Positions 26,580-34,307 of a stretch of DNA of 54,815 nucleotides are shown in pieces. Origin of the DNA: a virus; IMG/VR virus record IMGVR_UViG_3300046167_000572, positions 1-54,815 of that record; one strand, 5' to 3'. The translations under genes were made by a program, and so were the position numbers. Each line of letters begins with the position of its first letter. Positions within the stretch are counted from its first letter, which is position 1. The notes under the pieces are model-generated. The model made no database searches. It was not told the DNA's origin and saw only the letters and a list, made by a program, of their open reading frames with translations.

Positions 26580-28520
26580 CAGCACCGACCATTCCTTCGG
26601 CATTTGGGACTTGATTAGCCTCACCGCCTTGCTGGCTGGCAAGGATAGCTTGTTGTAGTGCTTGCTCATCCATTAACTCCTTTTGTGATTTTATAACTTC
26701 TTCTGGATCTATATCTAATGATTTAGCTATATCAGTTAGTAGTTTCTCACGATCAACTAGCTGTGCGTCCATTGGGTTATTTATTAAAGAAAGGAACTGT
26801 AGCAATCTTTGTGATTGTACTTCTTTCTGTATTAGGGCTGTGGATCCTTTAGCGACAACACGCATATCTGATTTAACTAACTCGTTTTCATTCCAAGGTC
26901 ATATTCCAATCATATAAAGAACGTATCATTGGTTTAGTTAAATAGTCGTCAATGTTTTTAATAACTGATTTGAGAACTATGTTTGCGTTACTCATTAGAA
27001 TAGATATACCTGTAGCGGTTCTATTTAATGAGCTTTGTGTTTGTCCATGTGTATAAGATGGCAACGCGGTGGTTTCATCGGCGAACCTTCTAAATAATTC
27101 TATAACAGATACAAGGGCTGGTGAATTAGATTGTGGTTGATAGAATCTTACCATTGGCTGATTACCATCTCCCCCCTCTCTTAGGAATACTCTCCAAGGG
27201 TAAAGCTCTGTTGGGTCTTCCCCTGAAGCCATGATATCGGTATTAACTTCAACCATTGGTCCTGACGATAATGCTACGTTATCTAAGTAGATTCTGGTTG
27301 CAGCATTCATTGTTGTCTGTGAATCACGCATCATTCTTGGAACCCCTGTTCCCCAAAACGCGTGTGGATTTTTTTCATACGGGAATATAAAGTATGGCAT
27401 TACTTGTCCAGGTAGTGGGTTCAACTGTGCCTTTACAACCTTGCCATCAACTATCCATACGTTAGCACTGTACTCCTGTGAAAGATCATCATCTGAATTA
27501 AACTCAACTCCTGCATCCTCTAAATCATATCCATTTAATGATCCCCAGAACTCAAGTAACTCAAATTTATTTGTTTGTGTTGTTCTGTCGGTTACGTTGG
27601 CTATCTCTCTTCTTGATCTTTCGTGTTGTGCTTCATCGTGGTTCCCATCGGGATTCATTTCTATACACTCATTAATTAGATCTACATTAAATCCTGGATA
27701 GTCCTTAAGGTCAGTAAACTCCTGTCTTGATATAATATGTCTTCTAAATATATCTCTTAGATCTTCCATAGAGGTTGCTACTGGATCTGGATATAAATCA
27801 AATATAGATACTGCCTCCATCTCTGGGGCTGGGCTTTCTTCATATATTAAATTAAAGCCTTCTTCCGTTTTGACCCACTTATGATCTTTTTCTACTTTTA
27901 AAGTACCAGCCTTCATAGCACCAGTACCAAATATAACTTGTTCCATGATGGCATCTTTCATCTTGCCCTCAAGGTTAGACTCAAGTGCTTGGTCAAGGAT
28001 AGCCTCTTCCATGTTATCGACCCTTCTTTCTGTTTCCTCGGCGAGCTCCTCTTTGAGCTCTTCAAGTCTGGCTTGTATTAAATCATCAACAAGACCTGGA
28101 TCAACAACCTGTGCTGCCTGCATTATTTCTAGTGCAGCGGCTTCGGTTAATTCTTTTTCTACTAATGGCTGCTTGGCAATCGGAGTTGATTCAATTGAGA
28201 AGAACTTTTGTCCTGGTTGGAAAAGTAAGTCTGTCATCCTTGAGAATGCAGCAAGTACCTTTGTCCTAGTAAGACCAACGTAGACCTTGGGATCTATCTC
28301 CCTTAGATTGAATCTTCGCGAGAACATCGGGATCGTATTGACCCATGAATGCTCTGAGATCTTCTATCCAGTCATCCTCTATATCATCACGAGCATCTTT
28401 ATACTCTGTGTATTTTGATTCTAAAATTTGTCCAAGGGAATTTAGTTCTTCTTGCTCCTGACCATCAGTGTCATTTGCAATATCTACTCCCCCCGGTTTT
28501 AACTCTTTATCTATATTCAT
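26509..28520 (-). CDS. P22-like portal protein (one gene, two apparent frameshifts)
   Basis: Three frames join into about 670 residues. The first runs from MNIDKELKPGGVDIANDTDG to KIQSKGDRS, then KVYVGLTRTKVLAAFSRMTD to IRSLYDWNMT, then NENELVKSDMRVVAKGSTAL to NNGGLPL. Removing one G from the GGG at 28289-28291 and one base near 26880-26885 restores the frame. Family stretches include 'IDDYLTKPMIRSLYDWNMT', 'PHAFWGTGVPRMMRDSQTTM' and 'KGSTALIQKEVQSQRLLQFL'. The Gly/Pro-rich end stands in for the barrel tail. The dodecameric portal is the DNA gate for packaging and ejection. Confidence 0.9.
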
Positions 28521-30101
28521 TTAAAAAAATTGTTTTTTCACCCGTTTAAAGTTTTGTCTATGCTTCCTCGGCATACTATTCAATCCGAACAAAGCAATCG
28601 CATATGCCATTATTCTATCATCAAAACACCCATGTTGGGCATTTGATATTCCCCTTGCGTCTACGACATAAGTTCTGAGCTCATCTATAAGCTCTTTATC
28701 AACTATACCACTTTCTCCTTGTCTCAGTAAGTGTGCTAAGTTATCAATAATTAAGGGCTTTGTCTTGCTTGTTGTTAAAAACCCTGCACGCCTTGTTAGT
28801 TTATCGGTGTAGGCATCATCTACGGTTTGTTGTACATAAAGGTTTGGATAATTAAGTTCTTGTATTTTTCTTATTGTAGTTAGACCGTGGTTGTTTCTTT
28901 CAATCAATGTCCACGCCTTATTGTAGTGCAATCCGATTTTGGAAACTATGTAGGCTAGGTCGAAGGGGTCAACGTGTCCAGACCAGGTTGCAACTTGACA
29001 CCCCATATGATCTAGGACTTGGATGCAGCTGTAGTCTCCATGCTCCAATCCCTCCGCAACGTCTACTCCAATACAATACCTTAGAGAATCCTTTGGATTC
29101 TCGAAAATTTTTAGGAGCCCTTTTGCATGTGATACGAACTCTGTATCTCGCACGTCAAATCGGGAAACGGGGGTGTAGCACTCTACTGCTGCCTGATCTA
29201 TAAACTTAGGCTCAACAAACAATCTACCTGTAGTCAAAAACGCTTCTTGCGGGGTAGAGGGGTATTCCTGTCTAAACAAGTCTTCGCCACCTAGCTCTTG
29301 TATTTTTAAACGCCTAAACATTATTTGCTCATCGTCAAGATTAAACATACGTTTAATATCTTCCTCTTCACGCTCTAGCTCAAAGTAAGGATCAACTTTA
29401 CGCTTGTAGTCAGCCATCATAAACCAAGGTATAAAACATATCTGCCACTCCCCCTCGCCTCGCAACGCTCTCATGCATGCATCATAGAACCATCCGCCTG
29501 CTCCATTCGCGGTGGACTCAAGTAATATTTCGGACTCTGCTTCGGGGACTGTTTGTAATAATCCTGGAATAATATCTGCGTTTGGATAGAAGGCTACCTC
29601 AGAACCATGTAGATAGTTAGTAGTCCAACCCCTTCCGACCTCTCCCGTTCGTGCTGTAGCGATTCTCCATCTTGATCCGTGGGTAAAAGCCATTGAATTA
29701 CTAGTAGACTCTTTTAATTCTGGTGTAACTATTGGGTGTGGTAGGTTGTCATAGAAGTTTCTGACCATTCCAAAGATAGCTTTTGTGGATTCATTAAGAT
29801 GTGATACCACTACGGCGTTCTGATTCTGTGCTGTTACTGTTTTCCAGAACCCTCTTGCCTGGCAGTATGTAGATATACCCGTTTGCCTGGACTTTAATAT
29901 TAATATTCGGACGTGCCCACGCTCTTTTATTTGTTTATTAATTTGTTCATCTAGCATTTTTTGTGCTTCGTTGAACTCAAACTCAATTAACTTACCTTGT
30001 TTATTTATAATTTTTAAACAGTGCTTTGCGTAAAGAGGCAAATTCGATTTAAAGGTATTTATAATTTTTTTGATTTCTGGTTTTTTGCTTTCTAAGTCCA
30101 T
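28521..30101 (-). CDS. terL: Large terminase subunit (ATPase/nuclease), 526 aa
   Basis: The ATPase half has Walker A-like LKSRQTGIST (about 69-78), the 'VSHLNESTKAIFGMVRNFYD' segment, 'GWTTNYLHGSEVAFYPNAD' and 'EILLESTANGAGGWFYDACM' (Walker B/coupling region). The RNase H-like nuclease half has IGVDVAEGLEHGDYSC with acidic residues, and a C-terminal AHGCFDDRIMAYAIAL with paired Asp. Length is normal. It packages DNA through the portal encoded immediately downstream. Confidence 0.94.
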   Translation of the reverse strand: MDLESKKPEIKKIINTFKSNLPLYAKHCLKIINKQGKLIEFEFNEAQKMLDEQINKQIKERGHVRILILKSRQTGISTYCQARGFWKTVTAQNQNAVVVSHLNESTKAIFGMVRNFYDNLPHPIVTPELKESTSNSMAFTHGSRWRIATARTGEVGRGWTTNYLHGSEVAFYPNADIIPGLLQTVPEAESEILLESTANGAGGWFYDACMRALRGEGEWQICFIPWFMMADYKRKVDPYFELEREEEDIKRMFNLDDEQIMFRRLKIQELGGEDLFRQEYPSTPQEAFLTTGRLFVEPKFIDQAAVECYTPVSRFDVRDTEFVSHAKGLLKIFENPKDSLRYCIGVDVAEGLEHGDYSCIQVLDHMGCQVATWSGHVDPFDLAYIVSKIGLHYNKAWTLIERNNHGLTTIRKIQELNYPNLYVQQTVDDAYTDKLTRRAGFLTTSKTKPLIIDNLAHLLRQGESGIVDKELIDELRTYVVDARGISNAQHGCFDDRIMAYAIALFGLNSMPRKHRQNFKRVKKQFF

Positions 30102-30259
30102 AAATACATGCCCCCCCTATTTATATATTTTATATTTTGGGGAAGAGAGAGGGAGAGGGATATGGGTATATGTATATGAGGTACCTTGTCCAGCACTCCC
30201 GCCCCTTATAAACAAAGGGTTCTTGATGAGGTCTATGATGATATTGATGAAAGTGTCAC
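30102..30259 (-). other. Inter-terminase spacer with homopyrimidine tract and possible decayed small ORF
   Basis: This is the only sizeable non-coding gap in the packaging genes. On the minus strand it holds a 21-base polypyrimidine run (30140-30160) and a G7 tract just before terL. One frame without a standard start reads DLIKNPLFIRGGSAGQGTSY, then TYTHIPLPLSSPKYKIYK, which looks coding-like. It may be a lost or frameshifted small gene, or a packaging recognition site. Confidence 0.5.
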
Positions 30260-30670
30260 CTAATTAAGGTGATCCTCTTTACTGGCAAAATCTAAAGTCT
30301 CAAACCAAGAATCTTTCATTGAAACCTCTAACTTAGAAGAGGAATCAATCATCTGGTAATACTTCATGAGTAGCTCTAAGGCTTTGACACGGCTTCCTGC
30401 GGTGTGACCGCCTACATCGCCAAGGGCTTCTGCTTTGAGTTGCTCTATGATGCTGTCATGGTCTTGTAGGTTGCGTTCCTTGGACTCTGACAACTCTTTT
30501 GCAAGCATTTCTTGGACCTCATCATCGTTCATCAATCTGTACCCACTATTGTAAGCAGACCTCTCTGAGTATCCACATCTTTTGGCTGACTCAGTTGCGT
30601 TCTTTGTTATCAAATAATGCTGAACAAATTCCTCTTTCTTTTGCTTCATTGTCTTGTTGTTAATTGGCAT
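30260..30670 (-). CDS. terS: Small terminase subunit, 136 aa
   Basis: The N-terminal helix-turn-helix reads 'KEEFVQHYLITKNATESAKR' then 'CGYSERSAYNSGYRLMNDDE', the classic Terminase_2-type DNA-binding motif. Helical oligomerisation segments (EQLKAEALGDV, RVKALELLMKYYQM) and an acidic C-terminus follow. It recognises the phage packaging site and hands DNA to TerL, encoded 158 bp downstream. Confidence 0.88.
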   Translation of the reverse strand: MPINNKTMKQKKEEFVQHYLITKNATESAKRCGYSERSAYNSGYRLMNDDEVQEMLAKELSESKERNLQDHDSIIEQLKAEALGDVGGHTAGSRVKALELLMKYYQMIDSSSKLEVSMKDSWFETLDFASKEDHLN

Positions 30671-30672
30671 AG

Positions 30673-31185
30673 TTATTCCTCGTTATGTAGTGCTACTAGT
30701 TTACACCATTTGATCAAATCTTTTAACTCCATCGTGTACTTCATCATGTTACAAGACAGACACACCAGAGCTATGTTTCCTTGCACATATCCAAGATCAT
30801 TATTGATGCGATCAATAGAGATGTTTGATAGGTGATAGCCTGTTCCATCCTTGATATGAGTCATTGATACTCCTGTGTATTCACACCTACCTTTTTGCTT
30901 GTCGTATATACGGTATAAGTCGTCTCTGTCTATATCAAAGTTGTGTGTCTTCTTACGTCTATATGCTAACTGTGAGTATAGGTTGCTTATGTAAGAGTAC
31001 GGGCTTGTTGTCATTCTTTTTCTTCTCCCCGCGGAACGGCACGCCTTACACTTCCTAGCTCTATATCCTTTGCTTATTTCAAAGTTCGTTATGTCCTTGC
31101 AGGTTTTGCAAGTTGTGCATGTTCTAGTCTTACGACCAGTCGTATGGAGTTGTGTCTTTGACTTCGATATCGAACTCTTTGACAT
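30673..31185 (-). CDS. HNH endonuclease with zinc ribbons, 170 aa
   Basis: A basic N-terminus with CTTCKTCKD and KCKACRS Cys pairs precedes an HNH core: GRCEYTGVSM, then SIDRINNDLGYVQGNIALVC and LSCNMMKY. HNH nucleases beside terminase genes assist terminase cleavage in several phages; others are free-standing homing nucleases. The 2-bp gap to terS and the conserved position favour a packaging role. Confidence 0.82.
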   Translation of the reverse strand: MSKSSISKSKTQLHTTGRKTRTCTTCKTCKDITNFEISKGYRARKCKACRSAGRRKRMTTSPYSYISNLYSQLAYRRKKTHNFDIDRDDLYRIYDKQKGRCEYTGVSMTHIKDGTGYHLSNISIDRINNDLGYVQGNIALVCLSCNMMKYTMELKDLIKWCKLVALHNEE

Positions 31186-31558
31186 CTTGGAGTGTATCCC
31201 TGAATCGTTTCATTGCCACCTTGCTTGATGATACTGCGGTGGTTCCTTTCATTAAGCTCTCACCTACAAGAAGACATCCGTGTGAGTCCTTCTCAGGGAA
31301 GTTGCCTACATGGAATAGTATGTATGTTCTGTCTTCTACGTCTGTGATCTCGAACGTGTTGCCAAATCTTTTTGATGTATACGCCTTACATGTATATGTG
31401 CCTGTTGGTATACAGCTGACCTCTTTTTTATTTCCCCGCCACGGACGCTCTGCGATCCAAAAGACTTGATCATCTATTGTTAGTTTGCCAAGAGTTCCGT
31501 CTGGTAGATATGCGAATCTTTCAAGTATCGCCTCTGGTTCGTTTTTCTTAAAGAACAT
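31130..31558 (-). CDS. DUF5675-family protein, candidate peptidoglycan-active lysis enzyme
   Basis: I use ATG 31558 (MFFKKNEPEAILERFAY), which overlaps the stop of the upstream holin-like gene. Family features are 'DGTLGKLTIDDQVFWIAERP', 'SCIPTGTYTCKAYTS', 'TYILFHVGN' and 'DSHGCLLVG'. The His plus SHGC pattern resembles L,D-transpeptidase-fold active sites, and DUF5675 proteins are commonly located in phage lysis cassettes. Enzymatic function is inference. The first 55 bases of the following HNH gene overlap its end. Confidence 0.75.
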   Translation of the reverse strand: MFFKKNEPEAILERFAYLPDGTLGKLTIDDQVFWIAERPWRGNKKEVSCIPTGTYTCKAYTSKRFGNTFEITDVEDRTYILFHVGNFPEKDSHGCLLVGESLMKGTTAVSSSKVAMKRFRDTLQDVKEFDIEVKDTTPYDWS

Positions 31559-31817
31559 AAGTAAATATTGCTCCGCCAATTCCCATGATAGAACCAATTG
31601 CAACACCGCCAATAATTCTTTCAGCCCACTTTGATTGCACGTTGTCTCTCATTTGTGATTTCTCAAGAGTTCTGAGTCTTATCTCATGATCTGAAGACTG
31701 GCTTAATGATCTTCCAACTCTTTCCTCAAGCACAGGTATGTGCCTCACAAATGAAAGTACCTCTTCCATATGTTTCTCAAGGTTTGCTATACGCATTTCT
31801 ATTCCTGATGTATCCAT
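31548..31817 (-). CDS. XhlA-like holin-associated membrane protein, 89 aa
   Basis: ATG 31817 (MDTSGIEMRIANLEKHMEEV) is preferred over the open frame's 31889. A heptad coiled coil occupies residues 5-60 and one C-terminal hydrophobic helix follows (IIGGVAIGSIMGIGGAIF). That is the hemolysin XhlA/holin-accessory layout. It starts the leftward late block opposite the rightward ribozyme operon and is coupled to the DUF5675 gene. Confidence 0.75.
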   Translation of the reverse strand: MDTSGIEMRIANLEKHMEEVLSFVRHIPVLEERVGRSLSQSSDHEIRLRTLEKSQMRDNVQSKWAERIIGGVAIGSIMGIGGAIFTYVL

Positions 31818-31910
31818 TTCTTTCAGATAAAAGTTCTGTTGATGATGAAATAAAGATACAGGATCAAGACAAACATTTCTATAGATCAAAAAAATAATTG
31901 CAGATATTTG

Positions 31911-31940
31911 TTGACACTACATATCGTATGGCATTAATAT
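31911..31940 (+). promoter_or_regulatory. Promoter of the ribozyme operon
   Basis: A consensus -35 TTGACA (31911-31916) lies 18 bp from a weaker -10 TAATAT (31935-31940). CAATGTTTACA follows at 31946-31956 and recurs in the integrase-side promoter. The first gene's ribosome site AAAGGAGGG precedes ATG 31981. No other promoter of this quality is seen between here and the terminator at 35.2 kb. Confidence 0.7.
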
Positions 31941-31980
31941 GTAATCAATGTTTACAAACAAACACCCAAAGGAGGGCAAT

Positions 31981-32358
31981 ATGACAACATTAAGACAGAC
32001 AACTAATAACGAAATACTAGCTAACGCTATGAAGCATGCAGAAGAGCCAACACTTTCAAGCATTATCCTTATGTATGTATGGGCATACAAAAGTAAACCT
32101 GCAAGCGATGCAACATATGTTGGAATTCTTGAGGCTGTATTTGAGTACATTGATAACACTCGCTGGGTTGCAGTGAGCCCATCAGAAAAATTAATTCAAT
32201 GGATAAACAGCTCTAACAAAATTGCAAACTCTGGGTATGAGAATTACAAGCAAGCAATAGACTCAGTGCTTGATCAGTATATTGGCAACAGTGGGGTTCA
32301 AGAGCATCCTATATCTTGGACCGCAACTGTAGGTAAACCTGTAAAAATACAAGACTAA
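31981..32358 (+). CDS. Ribozyme-operon gene 1, hypothetical, 125 aa
   Basis: ATG 31981 is chosen over the open frame's 31948 because AAAGGAGGG sits just upstream and the same leader pattern precedes genes 2 and 4. The protein (MTTLRQTTNNEILANAMKHA) is soluble and mostly helical, with 'WAYKSKPASDATYVGILEAV' and 'TRWVAVSPSEKLIQWINSSN'. I recognise no family. Its TAA lies inside the first hammerhead's stem I, so the mRNA would be cut 38 bases after the stop. Confidence 0.8.
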   Translation: MTTLRQTTNNEILANAMKHAEEPTLSSIILMYVWAYKSKPASDATYVGILEAVFEYIDNTRWVAVSPSEKLIQWINSSNKIANSGYENYKQAIDSVLDQYIGNSGVQEHPISWTATVGKPVKIQD

Positions 32359-32402
32359 CTGATGAGACCTGATTGGTCGAAACGCCGTGAGGCGTCTTAG
32401 TC
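32353..32402 (+). ncRNA. Type I hammerhead ribozyme 1
   Basis: All core positions match the consensus: CTGATGA (32359-32365), GAAA (32379-32382) and GTC at 32394-32396, with predicted cleavage after C32396. Stem I pairs GACTAA (32353-32358) with TTAGTC (32397-32402); stem II pairs GACC with GGTC (loop TGATT); stem III pairs CGCC with GGCG (loop GTGA). Stem I is open-ended, hence type I. The gene 1 stop codon TAA is part of stem I. Confidence 0.96.
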
Positions 32403-32426
32403 AAACAAACAGCCAAGGAGGCAATT

Positions 32427-32846
32427 ATGACAACATTTAACGTATATCAAATAACAGTAAGCAATGAGGTCTATGACTTTGTTAATACAGATGGTGAGAG
32501 CCATACTTCTGCTGGTGAGAAGTACCCTGAGTACAAAGCAAAATTAGAAACAATGATGGGTTTTAAAGATTGGAGTGATTCCTACTTCAAACATTACACG
32601 CATGTTTGTGATGTAAAGATCGAGGGAAACAATCCTGAAGATGTTTTTATTGCTCTTAACTCTGGTTCTGATTATGCACTTGATACAGCACCATCAATCG
32701 TCAAGCATACAAACTTTCACAGCTTGAGCGTTGGTGACATTGTTGAAGATGATCTGGGTAACTTTTATTTCTGCGACAGTTATGGCTTCAAGAAGTTTAA
32801 TAACCCAAGAGTGTTACAAGAGGAGGTGATACGCAAAGCAGGCTAA
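32427..32846 (+). CDS. Ribozyme-operon gene 2, YodL-like C-terminal motif, 139 aa
   Basis: The C-terminal stretch HSLSVGDIVEDDLGNFYFCD, then SYGFKKF, matches the YodL-like/'HSLSVGDV' module found in many phage and plasmid small proteins. The N-terminal part carries KHYTHVCDVKIEGNNPEDVF, an acidic alpha/beta unit. The strong SD AAGGAGG lies 6-7 bp before ATG. It is encoded entirely between two ribozymes and its stop TAA is inside the second. No function is established. Confidence 0.83.
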   Translation: MTTFNVYQITVSNEVYDFVNTDGESHTSAGEKYPEYKAKLETMMGFKDWSDSYFKHYTHVCDVKIEGNNPEDVFIALNSGSDYALDTAPSIVKHTNFHSLSVGDIVEDDLGNFYFCDSYGFKKFNNPRVLQEEVIRKAG

Positions 32847-32892
32847 CTGATGAGCTCTCAATGAGCGAAACTCCCTACGGGGAGTCTTAGTC
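32841..32892 (+). ncRNA. Type I hammerhead ribozyme 2
   Basis: Core: CTGATGA (32847-32853), GAAA (32867-32870), GTC (32884-32886), with cleavage after C32886. Stem I is GGCTAA/TTAGTC (one G-U); stem II is GCTC/GAGC with loop TCAAT; stem III is CTCCC/GGGAG capped by a TACG (UNCG-type) tetraloop. Stem II and III sequences differ from ribozyme 1 while pairing is kept, which is compensatory evidence of selection. Confidence 0.96.
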
Positions 32893-32915
32893 AAAACAAT
32901 TACTGGGAGGTAAAT

Positions 32916-33299
32916 ATGACAAAACTAAATACTAAAACTGATGCTCAAATAACTTGGGAACAAGAAATTGCTATTGCTACTAAGATTAACAGTACAGCTG
33001 ATAAGGCTGAATTGTCTTTAATCAATCCTATTAGATTCTTGAAATATGTTGAGCTTAAAAGATCATTCCATGATCAAGCAGAAGATATGGCTAAATGGAT
33101 CACTAAAGAGCAGTCCAAGGATCATGGACTGGTCCAATCCTTTGCCTACTTCATGGACAAGGGCTACACCATTAACAAGCCTGACAGATATGAGTACAGA
33201 TCAGCGGTCTTCAATGATCTTGCTGAGGCTATCAAGAATGATTCTGAGTACAACATATATGACATAGTTCGTAGATGGGATATGTACTATCACTCATAG
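32916..33299 (+). CDS. Ribozyme-operon gene 3, hypothetical, 127 aa
   Basis: The protein is soluble and helix-rich (ELSLINPIRFLKYVELKRSF, DQAEDMAKWITKEQSKDHGL, DLAEAIKNDSEYNIYDIVRR). I do not recognise the family. SD GGGAGG precedes ATG by 7 bases. The TAG stop's last base is the first base of the third ribozyme. Confidence 0.8.
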   Translation: MTKLNTKTDAQITWEQEIAIATKINSTADKAELSLINPIRFLKYVELKRSFHDQAEDMAKWITKEQSKDHGLVQSFAYFMDKGYTINKPDRYEYRSAVFNDLAEAIKNDSEYNIYDIVRRWDMYYHS

Positions 33300-33365
33300 G
33301 CTAACTGATGAGACCTGATTGGTCGAAACCTTCTCTTTTCCCCGCGAATCGAGGAGGTCTTAGTC
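33299..33365 (+). ncRNA. Type I hammerhead ribozyme 3
   Basis: Core: CTGATGA (33305-33311), GAAA (33325-33328), GTC (33357-33359), with cleavage after C33359. Stem I is GGCTAA/TTAGTC; stem II is GACC/GGTC with the same TGATT loop as ribozyme 1; stem III is a 7-bp helix (33329-33335 with 33351-33357, one U-G) and a 15-base loop at 33336-33350. Confidence 0.95.
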
Positions 33366-33386
33366 AAACAAACCGTAGGAGGGAAT

Positions 33387-33599
33387 ATGACAACAATAGA
33401 AATGAAAATGAAAAGATCAATAGAAGACATGGAGCAAATCTTAGTAGATGCAAAAGTTACTACTTGGGATGCTTTAGAGAATCTATATGATCACATGAGC
33501 CAGTATGCAATTGATCCTGACGGAGATTTTGAGGGCGTTGTTAGGCAAAAGTACAGAACGTATTTATTTGAACAAAGAAAAAATGGAGGGCAATCATAA
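33387..33599 (+). CDS. Ribozyme-operon gene 4, hypothetical, 70 aa
   Basis: This short acidic helical protein (TIEMKMKRSIEDMEQILVDA, then DALENLYDHMSQYAIDPDGD) starts from ATG after TAGGAGGGAAT. It is the last gene behind a ribozyme: the RNA made by the third cleavage would start 27 bases upstream of its ATG and run to the terminator. The stop overlaps the next start (TAATG). Confidence 0.78.
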   Translation: MTTIEMKMKRSIEDMEQILVDAKVTTWDALENLYDHMSQYAIDPDGDFEGVVRQKYRTYLFEQRKNGGQS

Positions 33600-33781
33600 T
33601 GGATAACTACACAGCTGTAGGTATTGCAGAGGGATTCATTCCAGCTGATCATGAGGATCAAGTCAGGGAGGCATGGCAACATTTAGTTGACACTGGTCTG
33701 GCTTGGCAACTTCAGGGCTGGTTTGGTAGAACTGCAATGGGTTTAATAGAACAAGGTTTAATAACACAAGGAGGTGAATAA
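33599..33781 (+). CDS. Widespread small phage protein with WQ-LVDTG-FGRTA motif, 60 aa
   Basis: The sequence AWQHLVDTGLAWQLQGWFGR belongs to a common small phage family (I think DUF7417) usually encoded in early or accessory operons. Its biochemical role is unknown. It is coupled by TAATG on both sides. Confidence 0.83.
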   Translation: MDNYTAVGIAEGFIPADHEDQVREAWQHLVDTGLAWQLQGWFGRTAMGLIEQGLITQGGE

Positions 33782-34017
33782 TGAGCCTAAATAATCAGAA
33801 CTCTAAATTTGTTTCTTACTTTCTAGATTTTTATCGTGATAGTGGAGATGACATAGCACCCTTAGAGGCGTGCAAGTATTTAAAAATGTATAAAACAAAT
33901 TTTCCTAATCTATGGAGCGGTGGAGACAGCCTAGACAGAGAAAAGGTTTATGAATTATTTTTAATGGGTAGAGCAGATGCTATTGCCAAAGAACACAAAC
34001 AAATGGAGGTGAAATAA
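33781..34017 (+). CDS. Hypothetical early protein, 78 aa
   Basis: A small soluble protein (NQNSKFVSYFLDFYRDSGDD, APLEACKYLKMYKTNFP) with SD GGAGGTGAATA before ATG and TAATG coupling to the next gene. No family is recognised. The charged helical ends resemble host-takeover mini-proteins, but nothing in the sequence proves that. Confidence 0.75.
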   Translation: MSLNNQNSKFVSYFLDFYRDSGDDIAPLEACKYLKMYKTNFPNLWSGGDSLDREKVYELFLMGRADAIAKEHKQMEVK

Positions 34018-34307
34018 TGACTAATTGGATAACTAAACAAGAACTTGAAACAGCTAAAACCATGGCTTCTGAAATATTTCAAGATTTTAATAGAGTCTAT
34101 TGCTATCAAGAGGGTGAACAAACATGGACAGAGATTGATATAAACGGAAAGTTTTTTGATGTTGAGTGCTTTGATGATGACATGGATAAACCAAGAACTG
34201 ACACATATTGCTCTATATATCCTGTATACCCTACAGAGTGCGGAACGTGGAGAGAAACAGATGGTTCAAAATGGATAAGATTATTTACAAACAAGGAGGT
34301 GAAATAA
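34017..34307 (+). CDS. Hypothetical early protein, 96 aa
   Basis: The protein is acidic with aromatic strands (TWTEIDINGKFFDVECFDDD, DTYCSIYPVYPTECGTWRET). Four Cys residues (positions about 20, 45, 62 and 70) are not in a clear zinc pattern. SD GGAGGTGAAATA precedes ATG; the stop overlaps the next ATG. No family recognised. Confidence 0.73.
   Translation: MTNWITKQELETAKTMASEIFQDFNRVYCYQEGEQTWTEIDINGKFFDVECFDDDMDKPRTDTYCSIYPVYPTECGTWRETDGSKWIRLFTNKEVK

Noticed and set aside
31948-31980. Upstream ATG 31948 as start of ribozyme-operon gene 1
   Set aside because: It would translate through the AAAGGAGGG ribosome site and the conserved leader; ATG 31981 fits the pattern of genes 2 and 4.
33308-33490. 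Open frame starting inside ribozyme 3 (MRPDWSKPSLFPANR...)
   Set aside because: It arises from the ribozyme sequence, has no Shine-Dalgarno, and overlaps gene 4, which has a strong one.
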